A stretch of DNA of 64,000 nt from an uncultured Oscillospiraceae bacterium (GTDB lineage: Bacteria > Bacillota > Clostridia > Oscillospirales > Oscillospiraceae), in contig CANQRM010000010.1 of the NCBI GenBank assembly GCA_947626265.1, positions 1 to 64,000 on the forward strand, written 5' to 3'. Both the position numbers and the translations under genes were made by a program. A model generated the notes under the pieces. The model searched no databases. It had not been told where the DNA came from and saw only the letters and a list, made by a program, of their open reading frames with translations. Every line of letters begins with the position of its first letter. Within the stretch, counting starts at the first letter, position 1. Below are positions 41,467-49,657 of this stretch, in pieces.

Positions 41467-42102
41467 ATGGACAAGAAATACGCCATTTTCGATATGGACG
41501 GGACCCTGGTGGACTCCATGGGCCGGTGGAACAGCCTGACCACGGAATACCTGCACCGCAAGGGCGTGGGGGAGGTGCCCCAGGAGATATTGGACCGGAC
41601 CGCGGTGATGACCACCCGGGAGACCCTGGCGGTGTTCATCCGGGAGCTGGGGATAGAGGACACCCCCGAGGCGGCGGAGCGGGAGCTCTGGACCGTGATG
41701 GAGGACCATTACCGCCATGATATCCCCCTGAAGCCCGGTGTGCGGGCATATTTGCAGCGGCTCCGGGCCCAGGGTGTGGCCATGTGCGTGGTGTCCGCCA
41801 CGCCGGTGAAGCTGATGGAGGTGTGCCTGCGGACCCATGGGGTGCGGGACATGTTTCAGTTCATCCTCTCCTGCAACGACCTGGGCGCGGGGAAGGACAG
41901 GCCCGATATCTACAACGAGGCCGCCCGGCGGCTGGGGGTGCCAAGCCCCGGAGACGCCGCGGTATACGAGGACGCCCTCGCGGCGGGGCGCACGGCCAAG
42001 GCCGCCGGGTATCACCTGGTGGCCGTCCGGGACGAGTACGCCGCCGCTGGCTGGGAGGAGCTGAAAGCCCTGGCCGACGAGGTGCTGGAGGATTGGGAAT
42101 AA
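41467..42102 (+). CDS. HAD-family hydrolase (beta-phosphoglucomutase/Gph-like)
   Basis: A 211-residue phosphatase with FDMDGTLVDS (nucleophile and acid Asp), a helical cap, VVSATPVKL and the final acidic motif (AVYEDALAAGRTAKAAGY, where ED replaces the common GDS). Starts one base after the previous stop; a hairpin terminator follows. Substrate unknown. Confidence 0.85.
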   Translation: MDKKYAIFDMDGTLVDSMGRWNSLTTEYLHRKGVGEVPQEILDRTAVMTTRETLAVFIRELGIEDTPEAAERELWTVMEDHYRHDIPLKPGVRAYLQRLRAQGVAMCVVSATPVKLMEVCLRTHGVRDMFQFILSCNDLGAGKDRPDIYNEAARRLGVPSPGDAAVYEDALAAGRTAKAAGYHLVAVRDEYAAAGWEELKALADEVLEDWE

Positions 42103-42107
42103 GGAAA

Positions 42108-42135
42108 GGGACGCGCTGTTAAGCGCGTCCCTTCA
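42108..42135 (+). terminator. Terminator-like hairpin
   Basis: GGGACGCGCT (42108-42117) pairs with AGCGCGTCCC (42122-42131), then TTCAA. Confidence 0.65.
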
Positions 42136-42144
42136 ATATTGAAG

Positions 42145-42251
42145 GCCTCCCCTGTGCAAGGGGAGGTGCCGAGCGAAGCGAGGCGGAGGGGTTGTAAAAC
42201 AATCCCTCAGTCAGCGCTGCGCGCTGCCAGCCCCCTTTGCACAAGGGGGCC
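42145..42251 (+). repeat. Palindrome-ended repeat A, copy 1
   Basis: Begins with GCCTCCCCTGTGCAAGGGGA and ends with a hairpin of CCCCCTTTGCACAAGGGGGC type; the middle contains AATCCCTCAGTCAGCGC. Copies at 48044-48160 (inverted) and 53152-53274. Non-coding; looks like a MITE or REP-type element. Confidence 0.8.
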
Positions 42252-42256
42252 ATATT

Positions 42257-43096
42257 TTACTCTCCCAGCGCCTTGATGAGGCCGGGAAGGCACTGCTCGA
42301 ACTTGACGCCGTACCAGTGCTCCTTCTTGTCGGGCATGGTGGCCTTGATGGACTCCACGGTGTAGTCCACCGCGATGCGCAGGGCCTCCTCCATGGGCTT
42401 GCCCAGCACCACCGCCCCCGCCAGAGCGGAGGTGAAGATGTCGCCGGTACCGTGGAAGGACACGTCGATGTTCTCCCGGAAGTACTGGAAGAAGCGGTCC
42501 GCCTTGGCGTCGTAGGCCACGGCGCCCTGATGGGCTTTGTCATAGATGACGCCGGTGACCACGGTCATGGGGCAGCCGAAGGCGGCCAGACGCTTTAAAA
42601 CGCCGTGTATGTATTCCTCGTCGTAGCCGGAGGCCACCCAGGGCTCCCCCAGCATATAAGACGCTTCCGTGAGGTTGGGCACGATCACGTCCGCCATGGC
42701 GCACAGCTTCGTCATGCCGGCGGCGTATGCCTCATCAAAGCCGGCGTACAGCTTGCCGTTATCCGCGAACACCGGGTCCACGATCTTCTTCGCTTCCGGG
42801 AAGGCCTTGAAGTAGTCGGCTACCATGCCGATCATCTCCTGGGTGCCCAGGTACCCGGTGGAGATGCCGTCGAAGGTCAGGCCCTCCTTCTTCCAGTGGG
42901 TCTCGATGGCGGGCAGGTCCGCGGACAGGTCCCGGAAGGTCCAGCCGGTGAAGCCGCCGGTATGGGTGGACAGCACCGCCGTGGGGATGGGGCAGACCTC
43001 CAGGCCCATGGCGGACATGATGGGGTGGGCCACCGTCAGGGAGCACTTGCCGAAACAGGACAGGTCCTGGATGGTCATGATCCTCTTTTGCTTCAT
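42257..43096 (-). CDS. pdxY: Pyridoxal/pyridoxamine kinase
   Basis: A 279-residue ribokinase-like enzyme that phosphorylates B6 vitamers. Features are TIQDLSCFGKCSLTVAHPI at the N terminus, STHTGGFTGW, DPVFADNGKLY and the ATP-binding/catalytic DVSFHGTGDIFTSALAG. ATG 43096 follows AAAGGAGG. It has its own promoter. Whether it prefers pyridoxal, pyridoxine or hydroxymethylpyrimidine is uncertain. Confidence 0.85.
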   Translation of the reverse strand: MKQKRIMTIQDLSCFGKCSLTVAHPIMSAMGLEVCPIPTAVLSTHTGGFTGWTFRDLSADLPAIETHWKKEGLTFDGISTGYLGTQEMIGMVADYFKAFPEAKKIVDPVFADNGKLYAGFDEAYAAGMTKLCAMADVIVPNLTEASYMLGEPWVASGYDEEYIHGVLKRLAAFGCPMTVVTGVIYDKAHQGAVAYDAKADRFFQYFRENIDVSFHGTGDIFTSALAGAVVLGKPMEEALRIAVDYTVESIKATMPDKKEHWYGVKFEQCLPGLIKALGE

Positions 43097-43128
43097 GAAA
43101 ATACGCCTCCTTTGCGTGGTTATGCCAT

Positions 43129-43156
43129 AGTATAGCACAAAAAACAGGAATTGCAA
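43129..43156 (-). promoter_or_regulatory. Promoter of pyridoxal kinase gene
   Basis: Minus-strand TTGCAA (43156-43151) and TATACT (43134-43129), 16 bases apart. Confidence 0.6.
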
Positions 43157-43191
43157 TACCTATTTTACAGATATGTTTTTAATATTTTTAT

Positions 43192-43782
43192 TCACAGCTC
43201 AATGACGCACCGCTCGTAGGCGTTGATGACCTCCGTGTCCCCATACTGGCTGCGCTGGGGGATGTGGGGGCCGTAGGTGCGGTGGATGTGGCCGTGGACG
43301 AAATACCGGGGCTTATACTTGTCCAGGAGCTCCCGGAAGCACTGAAACCCCCGGTGGGAGAGGCTGTCGAAGTCGTTGACTCCCCGGGCCGGGGCGTGGG
43401 TCAGAAGGATGTCGAACCCACGGTGGCGGGCGATCTTGGGCAGAAGCCTGAATATCCGCCATTTCATGCCGTTCTCGGTATACATGCATTCCCCCTGCCG
43501 GTAGCGGTAGGAGCCGCCCAGCCCCAGGATGCGCACGCCGTTCACCGTCACCAGGTCCCCGTCGGCGCATATGCAGCCCTCGGGGGGATGGTCTATGTAC
43601 TCGTCGTCATGGTTGCCCCGAACGTAGACCAGGGGGCATTTGGCCATGGTGACGAGAAATTCAAGATAGGTCCGCCGCAGGTCCCCGCAGGCCAGGATGA
43701 GGTCATATTCATCCAGACAGCCGGGGGCGTAGTGGTCGTAATAGGCCGGGCAGGGCATGTCGGACACAGCCAGGATCTTCAT
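43192..43782 (-). CDS. Metallophosphoesterase
   Basis: A 196-residue calcineurin-like phosphoesterase: ACGDLRRTYLEFL, YVRGNHDDEYI, LLTHAPARGVNDF and VHGHIHRTYG provide most metal ligands. The first motif is VSDMPCP instead of DxH, so the usual first histidine is missing. Its start overlaps the upstream BMP-fusion gene by four bases, so they are co-translated. Substrate unknown. Confidence 0.85.
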   Translation of the reverse strand: MKILAVSDMPCPAYYDHYAPGCLDEYDLILACGDLRRTYLEFLVTMAKCPLVYVRGNHDDEYIDHPPEGCICADGDLVTVNGVRILGLGGSYRYRQGECMYTENGMKWRIFRLLPKIARHRGFDILLTHAPARGVNDFDSLSHRGFQCFRELLDKYKPRYFVHGHIHRTYGPHIPQRSQYGDTEVINAYERCVIEL

Positions 43783-45707
43783 GTTTCCGCCTTTCCGGGA
43801 GACATGATCCCAGCGATGCCCACGGTGGCCTTGCCCACGTCGGTCAGGTCCTCGTAGCGGGGGATAGAGCCCAGGACATTTTCGTTGAGCCAGGCCATGT
43901 CGATGACCCGCTCCGGGGGCAGCACCCCGTCCTTCCCCAGGACCTCATGTCCCTGTTGGTCGTATAGAGGCCCCCGGAAGGGGGTGCAGAGCCCCGCCCG
44001 CAATGTGCGCTCCAAAAGCCCCGCCAGCTTTCGCGTGGAGGCGGGCAGCTTGTCGGAGTAGCGCATCTCCACCACGCCGGCGCTCATGCCCCAGTAGTAG
44101 TTCAGGGCCTTGGGGCTGCCGCCGGGCTCGGCCTGGAAGCTCTTGTCCCGGATGCGCCGCAGGAGGGATTCATAGTATACGCCCCACTGCCACACAGGCA
44201 TGGCCAGGTTCACGGACCCGTCCTCCGTCACGAGGGAAAGACCGAAAGGGGCCCGCCCCTGGTCGGCAAGCCTTGCCAGGTCCTGGGAGGAGATGAGCCG
44301 GATGCCCCTGTCGGTGAGACGCTTCGTGGCGGCCTCCACGCCGCCCACGCCGGACCACTCCAGGTATACCCGGACCCGGGGATTGGCGCTCTGGGCCCCC
44401 AAGGCGAAGGCGTTGATGCCTGCCACCTGGCCGTATATGGGGTAGTCGCAGAGATACCCCAAGTCGTGCTCCCCGGCCAGGGAGCCGGCGATGGCCCCGG
44501 CGATGAACTTGGCCTCGTACATCCGGGCGTAGTAGGTGCGCACGTACCGATGGGACTGGTTCAGGGAGCAGTTGAGGATGATGACCTTGGGATGGTCCAC
44601 CGCCGCCCGGAGGCTCGCGGGCATGAGCCGGGGAGAGGTGGTGAAGATGACGCTTGCCCCGTCCCTCACGGCCAGCTCAATGACCTCCCGGGGGTCCGCG
44701 TCCAGGGCGTTGAAGTAGGCCTCGGTCTCGATCTCATCTCCCAGGACCCGCTGGACATGCTCCCGGCCCAGCTCGTGGCCGTAGGTCCAGCCGGAGAGGG
44801 CGGGGTTCTTGTCGTGGATGAAGGCCACCCGCAGCTTTTTGGGCTCGGCCTTGGGCAGGACCTTGGTCAGGATGCCTCCCGGCTTTTCTGTCTCCGGGTC
44901 CAGCTTCACGTCGATAGGGGAGGGCTCCTGCAACAGGGCGATCTCCTCCCACATCTGTCCCAGGGCTTTTTTCAGCTCTGCCCCGGTCATCTGCCGCAGG
45001 GCCTGGTAGCCGTATACCTCCAGAAAAGACAGCAGGGCGTCCCCCACGGTGATGGGGAGCTTCCCGCCGCCGTTGGCCTCAAAGGCGGTGCGAAACCAGC
45101 TGTAGGCCGCCCGGAAGTTCATCCGGTCGTCGTCGTTCCAGACCTGGCCCGCGCTCTTGCCCAGCAGCTGCTGGAGCCTGACATACCCGCCGGGGCGGGT
45201 GAATTCGACGTAGTTTATCTTGGCGGCCCGGTAGAACTCCACGAACTCGTAGTAGAGGACCGTCTCCGCATCGTCCCGGATGGGGGGCAGGATGCGGGTG
45301 ACCTGGGCCTCAATGGCGTCCGCGCCGAAGAATTTTAAGACGCTTACCCGCTTGTTGCCCTCCTCCACATAAAACCGGTTCATGTACTCCCAGGCCTTGA
45401 TGGGCTCCCGGATGCCCTCGGCCATATGGGCCTGGCACAGGTTCTGCCACTTGCCGGCAAACTCCGTCTCGGAGCTCATGAGGGGCATGAAGTTGCGGGC
45501 GAAGGCGTTGGTCCGGGCGGCGGTGCGGGTGCCCACCACGAACTCCATGGGGACCTGGATGACGCCCAGGTCCACGCCGCCTGCGAACTGCTCCGCGCCG
45601 AGAAAGGCGTCCAGCGCCGGGGGATAGGGGTATTCGCCCGCCGCGGTGCAGCGGCGGAACTCCTTTTGGGCCAGCTTGTACGCCTCGGCATATTCGGGTA
45701 TCTGCAT
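43779..45707 (-). CDS. Cytoplasmic fusion of ParB-like N-terminal region and BMP (Med/PnrA) substrate-binding domain
   Basis: A 642-residue protein with no signal peptide or lipobox. Residues 1-290 include RFYVEEGNKRVSVLKFFGA, which resembles the ParB/Srx nucleotide-binding motif. Residues 295-640 are a BMP-type periplasmic-binding fold: LRVAFIHDKNPALSGWTYGH, ASVIFTTSPRLMPASL, YCDYPIYGQ-type hinge and VWQWGVYYESLLR. BMP proteins usually bind nucleosides outside the cell, so a cytoplasmic version may be a nucleoside sensor. Coupled to the metallophosphoesterase. Confidence 0.75.
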   Translation of the reverse strand: MQIPEYAEAYKLAQKEFRRCTAAGEYPYPPALDAFLGAEQFAGGVDLGVIQVPMEFVVGTRTAARTNAFARNFMPLMSSETEFAGKWQNLCQAHMAEGIREPIKAWEYMNRFYVEEGNKRVSVLKFFGADAIEAQVTRILPPIRDDAETVLYYEFVEFYRAAKINYVEFTRPGGYVRLQQLLGKSAGQVWNDDDRMNFRAAYSWFRTAFEANGGGKLPITVGDALLSFLEVYGYQALRQMTGAELKKALGQMWEEIALLQEPSPIDVKLDPETEKPGGILTKVLPKAEPKKLRVAFIHDKNPALSGWTYGHELGREHVQRVLGDEIETEAYFNALDADPREVIELAVRDGASVIFTTSPRLMPASLRAAVDHPKVIILNCSLNQSHRYVRTYYARMYEAKFIAGAIAGSLAGEHDLGYLCDYPIYGQVAGINAFALGAQSANPRVRVYLEWSGVGGVEAATKRLTDRGIRLISSQDLARLADQGRAPFGLSLVTEDGSVNLAMPVWQWGVYYESLLRRIRDKSFQAEPGGSPKALNYYWGMSAGVVEMRYSDKLPASTRKLAGLLERTLRAGLCTPFRGPLYDQQGHEVLGKDGVLPPERVIDMAWLNENVLGSIPRYEDLTDVGKATVGIAGIMSPGKAET

Positions 45708-45850
45708 GGCGCGGGCTCCTTTCCTTGGTCTGGATGGAACATTTTACCGTATTTATAGCCAACCTACAAGAGCGAATATACCCAAAAAGCCCCGCCCGGG
45801 AGCGGGACTTTGCATGGGTTATTACAAGAAAGAAAAGCCCCAGTGCAAGG

Positions 45851-45925
45851 GCGGCCTCGCCCGACAGGGCCCCTCCCGCTAAAGTTCGCTTTGCTCACCG
45901 AGCGCGTGCGGGGCACTGCCGGTTC
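45851..45925. repeat. Dispersed repeat B, copy 2
   Basis: Closely matches 25592-25668 over about 75 bases in the same orientation. It lies in the 340-base gap (45708-46047) between the BMP-fusion and TfoX-like genes, which otherwise holds only a G/C-rich hairpin (about 45787-45810) and the TfoX promoter. Confidence 0.75.
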
Positions 45926-45978
45926 TCGCCGCCCGTCGGGTGGGGATATAAAAAGCCCCGGAGGGGCATGTCCCGCCC

Positions 45979-46007
45979 TTGCGGTTTCATGGCGGGCGGG
46001 GTATAAT
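45979..46007 (+). promoter_or_regulatory. Promoter of TfoX-like gene
   Basis: TTGCGG (45979-45984) and TATAAT (46002-46007) with 17-base spacing. Confidence 0.6.
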
Positions 46008-46047
46008 GATTGGTAAAGAGCGGAAGATCGGGATTTGAGGTGGAATA

Positions 46048-46368
46048 ATGGCGTCGAGCAAAGAATACTTAGATTTTATTTTAGGGCAATTATCCGAATT
46101 GGATGAAATCACATATCGGGCTATGATGGGAGAATTCATCATCTATTACCGCGGCAAGATCATAGGCGGTATCTATGATGACAGGCTGCTTGTAAAACCA
46201 ATAAAAGCAGCGGTCAGCTATATGCCGGCAGCGGCCTATGAATCGCCCTATGAGGGAGCAAAAGAGATGTTGTTGGTAGACGAGGTCGACAACAGAGAGT
46301 TTTTGACAGGTCTATTCAACGCCATGTATGAGGAACTGCCGGCGCCAAAGCCGAAAAAGAAGAAATAG
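46048..46368 (+). CDS. TfoX/Sxy N-terminal-domain protein
   Basis: A 106-residue protein matching the TfoX N-terminal fold: YRAMMGEFIIYYRGKIIGGI, DRLLVKPIKAA and a C-terminal Lys-rich tail. Proteobacterial Sxy/TfoX activates competence genes together with CRP; stand-alone N-domain versions in Clostridia have no established role. GAGGTGG site. AT-richer than its neighbours, suggesting recent acquisition. Confidence 0.8.
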   Translation: MASSKEYLDFILGQLSELDEITYRAMMGEFIIYYRGKIIGGIYDDRLLVKPIKAAVSYMPAAAYESPYEGAKEMLLVDEVDNREFLTGLFNAMYEELPAPKPKKKK

Positions 46369-46397
46369 GCAACTTCCCGTTTGTCGGGGAGATGACG

Positions 46398-46436
46398 AGC
46401 GCGGGAGCATCGGATGATGCTCCCGCGCTGTCGTTT
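46398..46436. terminator. Strong bidirectional hairpin
   Basis: 14-bp perfect arms AGCGCGGGAGCATC (46398-46411) and GATGCTCCCGCGCT (46416-46429) between the converging TfoX and DUF4179 genes; T tract weak. Confidence 0.75.
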
Positions 46437-46441
46437 GGCTC

Positions 46442-47425
46442 TCACTGCAATTTGAAGGTGACCTCCCAGGGGCCGTCTATGGGGTCCCGCAGGATGTGGA
46501 AGAAGCCCGCCAGTTTGAAACTGCCCGCCTCCTCCGGCGTGATATCAAAATCGTAATTGTCATAGCGGAACTGGTTAGCCTGGTCAAAAAAGATCTCATA
46601 GTCCGTGTCGAGCCGGGCGTCGTCCTCATCCGCGAGCCATACAAAGCCGGTGGTGTTCAACTCCGCGCTCAGCTGCTCCCGTATCTGGACCCGGAGCTTT
46701 CCGTCCACCCAGCCGAGGCCCGTGACCGCCGCGCCGGGGCATATTTCCGTGGGCTCGCCGGGGGCGAGGCAGTCCTGCTCCAGGGGGACGCCCTGCCAGC
46801 CGTACAGGGTCTTCAGGTCTGCGTTGGAGAGCGTCTCCGGGGCCGGGTCGGCGCAGGTCAGGTCCACGTTGTCTATGACCTGCTCCCATTGCTCCGCGTG
46901 GCCGCGAAGCTCCCCGACCCGGAAGGTCACCTTGCCCGGCTTGAGGATAGTGTCGTCCATGGGGGCGAGCTGGATGAGATAGGTGACGGTGTGGGTGGCC
47001 TCGTCATAGCCCTCCTTAGAGCAGTGGCCCACGCAGTCGAAGGCCCTGTCCACGCTGTAGCTGTCGTACAGGTCCACGGAGCCGTCGAAAAGGTTCCCTT
47101 CCAAATCGGTCATGTCGATGCGGATATAAGCGGTGTTGTTTTCGATGACGGCGCTGTCCACCGTCATGCGCACGCCGTTTTTCTCGCAGCTCTCGTTCAC
47201 GGGCTTGAGAGCCTGGGCCACAGCGGGGGAGAGGGCGTAGAGGATGGCGTGGCCCGCGTCGGTATAGGCCGCCGCCGTGGCGGCCAGGGCCACGGTCAGC
47301 GCCAGCACCGCCGCCAGCACGGCCATCCACCGCACCGGGCGGCGCCGCCGGGCGGGGGCCCCCGCGTCGGCGATCCAGGCGTCGGACACGTCCCCCAAGG
47401 CGTCCAGGATAGTTTCAGCGTTCAT
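46442..47425 (-). CDS. DUF4179-like anti-sigma factor
   Basis: A 327-residue protein with a short cytoplasmic N terminus (about 1-32, basic at the end), one membrane helix (MAVLAAVLALTVALAATAAA, about 34-53) and a large extracytoplasmic beta-rich domain of the DUF4179 type. It overlaps the ECF sigma factor gene by four bases, the usual pairing in which it holds the sigma factor at the membrane. Signal sensed is unknown. Confidence 0.8.
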   Translation of the reverse strand: MNAETILDALGDVSDAWIADAGAPARRRRPVRWMAVLAAVLALTVALAATAAAYTDAGHAILYALSPAVAQALKPVNESCEKNGVRMTVDSAVIENNTAYIRIDMTDLEGNLFDGSVDLYDSYSVDRAFDCVGHCSKEGYDEATHTVTYLIQLAPMDDTILKPGKVTFRVGELRGHAEQWEQVIDNVDLTCADPAPETLSNADLKTLYGWQGVPLEQDCLAPGEPTEICPGAAVTGLGWVDGKLRVQIREQLSAELNTTGFVWLADEDDARLDTDYEIFFDQANQFRYDNYDFDITPEEAGSFKLAGFFHILRDPIDGPWEVTFKLQ

Positions 47426-47979
47426 AGATATCCCTCCTCTTTCAGCTTGTCCATGAGCCGGGCCCGGGTCCGGGCCAGCATGGATTTTACCTTGCTGGGG
47501 GTGAAGCCGTACCGGGCGGCGATATCGTCGATGGGGTCGAAAAACCAGTACCGGCGCAGGAATACCCGCCGCTGTTCGGTGGGAAGGGCTCCCAAGAACC
47601 TATCCAGCGCCCCGGTCAGCTCCTTCGCCTCCACGGTCCCTGCCGGGTCCGTCCCGCCGGGGAGCATCTCCGCCAGCTCCTCCAATGCAGCCTCCAACTG
47701 GCCGCCGCCCCGCTTTTGGGCGTCCCTGGCCCGCCAGCGCTTCATGGCCGCCCGACGGGTGAGCTTGGCGAGATACGTATCCAGCCGCGCCGGCTCCTGA
47801 GGCGGGATGGAGCCCCAGGCGGCCATGTACGCGTCGGACACGGCCTCGTCGATATCCCGGTCGTCGGGCAGGATGTTGGCCGCCACGGTGCGGCAGTAGG
47901 GGCCGTATTTGGCCGCCGTCTCCTCCAGCGCCCGCTCCGAGCGGGCCAGATACAGGGACACGATGGCGCTGTCGTCCAT
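47422..47979 (-). CDS. ECF-type RNA polymerase sigma factor
   Basis: A 185-residue sigma-70 family factor with region 2 (AANILPDDRDIDEAVSDAYM and AAWGSIPPQEP) and region 4 (PTEQRRVFLRRYWFFDPIDD, IAARYGFTPSKVKSMLARTR). ATG 47979 follows GGAGGTG; a longer frame runs back into repeat A and is not used. It forms a module with the DUF4179 anti-sigma factor; target promoters not identified. Confidence 0.9.
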   Translation of the reverse strand: MDDSAIVSLYLARSERALEETAAKYGPYCRTVAANILPDDRDIDEAVSDAYMAAWGSIPPQEPARLDTYLAKLTRRAAMKRWRARDAQKRGGGQLEAALEELAEMLPGGTDPAGTVEAKELTGALDRFLGALPTEQRRVFLRRYWFFDPIDDIAARYGFTPSKVKSMLARTRARLMDKLKEEGYL

Positions 47980-48043
47980 AGGCTTCACCTCCTGTCTATA
48001 TACTGCCGAAAAAAGAGAAAAGGTCGCAAAATGCGCATAAAAA

Positions 48044-48160
48044 GGCCCCCTTGTGTAAAGGGGGCTGTCATGCGAAGCATGACTGAGGGATTGTTGTTTA
48101 CGGACGTTTACAACCCCTCCGCCTCGCTCCGCTCGGCACCTCCCCTTGCACAGGGGAGGC
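48044..48160 (-). repeat. Palindrome-ended repeat A, copy 2 (inverted)
   Basis: Same element as at 42145 in opposite orientation: starts with the CCCCCTTGTGTAAAGGGGG hairpin and ends with CTCCCCTTGCACAGGGGAG. It lies between the ECF sigma gene and the 3' end of glgA. Confidence 0.8.
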
Positions 48161-48175
48161 TTCCAATATGTATGT

Positions 48176-49657
48176 TTATAACATAGATAAATACAGCTCA
48201 CTGTACTCAAACGCCCAGGTGTCGCAGGAGTAGTCCACGGCCATGGCGTTCTTGATGAGGCCCTTCATGGCGGGCTTGTTCTTGTAGAGCTCCAGGGCCC
48301 GGCGCACGGCGTCGGCCATGTCGTAGCCGTCCATGCGGGAGAAGGTGATGCCGGTGCCCTCGCCGGTGTACTGGTTATAGGGCTGGACCGTATCCCGCAG
48401 GCCGCCGGTCTCCCGGACGATGGGGAGGGTGCCGTAGGCCATGGCGATGAGCTGGGAGATGCCGCAGGGCTCAAAACGGGAGGGCATGAGGAAGAAGTCG
48501 CAACCGGCGTAGATGTGGTGGCTCAGGTCGTCGTCGTAGCCTATCCAGGCGCAGGCCCGGCCGGGGTGGCGCTCCTCCAGCTCCTTGAGCCAGATCTCAT
48601 ACTTCTTGTTGCCGTTGCCCAGCAGGATGAAGGCGCAGTCGTTGTCCCAGAGCAGCTGGTCCATGGCCGCCATCACCAGCTCCAAACCCTTCTGCTCGAC
48701 CAGCCGTGTCACCATGCCGATGAGAGGCCGCTCGGGGACCACCTCCAGGCCGGTCTCCTCCATGAGGGCCAGCTTGCAAGCCATCTTGCCGCTCATCTTG
48801 GAGCGGGTGAAGTTGGCGGGTATCTTCGTATCCTTCCCCGGGTCCCACACGGTCTTGTCGATGCCGTTGACGATGCCGTCCACATCGCCGCGAAGGCTCA
48901 ACACCGGGTCCAGACCCTCGCCGTACTCCCAGGTGCATATCTCCCGGGCATAGGAGGGGCTGACGGTGTTGACCCTATCCGCCATGACGCAGCCGGCCTT
49001 CAAAAAGTCCGCCATGCCATAGCGCTCCATGAGGCCCAGGCATCCGTCGGGGATGGAGAGGAAGTCCTGCACGAAGTCGAACTGGCACAGGCCTTGGTAG
49101 GCGATGTTGTGGATGGTCAAAAGCGTGCGGGTATTGCCCAGCTCCGAGTCCACATACTGGGTCTTTAAGAGCAGCGGCAGCATGCCTACGTGCCAATCGT
49201 TGCAGTGGATGACGTCAGGGATGAACTGCAGGCGGAACAGCGCCTCGGGCACCGCCCGGGTGAAGAAGGCATACTGCTCGCCCTCCCGGTCGGGCATGTA
49301 GATGGGCCCGCCGAAATACTCCTCGTTCTCGATGAGCCAGATGCACACCCCGTCCAGCTCCAGCTTGTTTACGCCAACGAACTTTGTCCGCCAGCCCATG
49401 GACACGTAGAAACTGAAGAGATACTCCACCTTGTCGCCGTATTTCTCCTTGATGACACGGTGGTAGGGGACCATGACCCGGGCATTGAAACCCAGCTTGT
49501 TGAGATACTTGGGCAGCGTGCCCACTACGTCGGCCAGGCCACCGGTCTTGGCCAGAGGGGCACACTCCGCAGCGGTCATCAGGATGCGGATCGGGCGGTC
49601 CAGGCTTTTTTCCGCCGCGATGGCCTTCAGCTCTTCTTTGATCTGCTTGACTTGCAT
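48176..49657 (-). CDS. glgA: Glycogen synthase (ADP-glucose)
   Basis: A 493-residue GT5 enzyme that extends alpha-1,4-glucan chains from ADP-glucose. Has the N-terminal KTGGLADVVG motif, HCNDWHVGMLP, and the C-terminal PSRFEPCGISQLIAMAYGT block with the catalytic Glu and the TGGLRDTVQPYN end. It starts inside the 3' end of glgB (31-base overlap) with a GGAGAAAGAGG site. glgC and glgP are not in this window. Confidence 0.95.
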   Translation of the reverse strand: MQVKQIKEELKAIAAEKSLDRPIRILMTAAECAPLAKTGGLADVVGTLPKYLNKLGFNARVMVPYHRVIKEKYGDKVEYLFSFYVSMGWRTKFVGVNKLELDGVCIWLIENEEYFGGPIYMPDREGEQYAFFTRAVPEALFRLQFIPDVIHCNDWHVGMLPLLLKTQYVDSELGNTRTLLTIHNIAYQGLCQFDFVQDFLSIPDGCLGLMERYGMADFLKAGCVMADRVNTVSPSYAREICTWEYGEGLDPVLSLRGDVDGIVNGIDKTVWDPGKDTKIPANFTRSKMSGKMACKLALMEETGLEVVPERPLIGMVTRLVEQKGLELVMAAMDQLLWDNDCAFILLGNGNKKYEIWLKELEERHPGRACAWIGYDDDLSHHIYAGCDFFLMPSRFEPCGISQLIAMAYGTLPIVRETGGLRDTVQPYNQYTGEGTGITFSRMDGYDMADAVRRALELYKNKPAMKGLIKNAMAVDYSCDTWAFEYSELYLSML

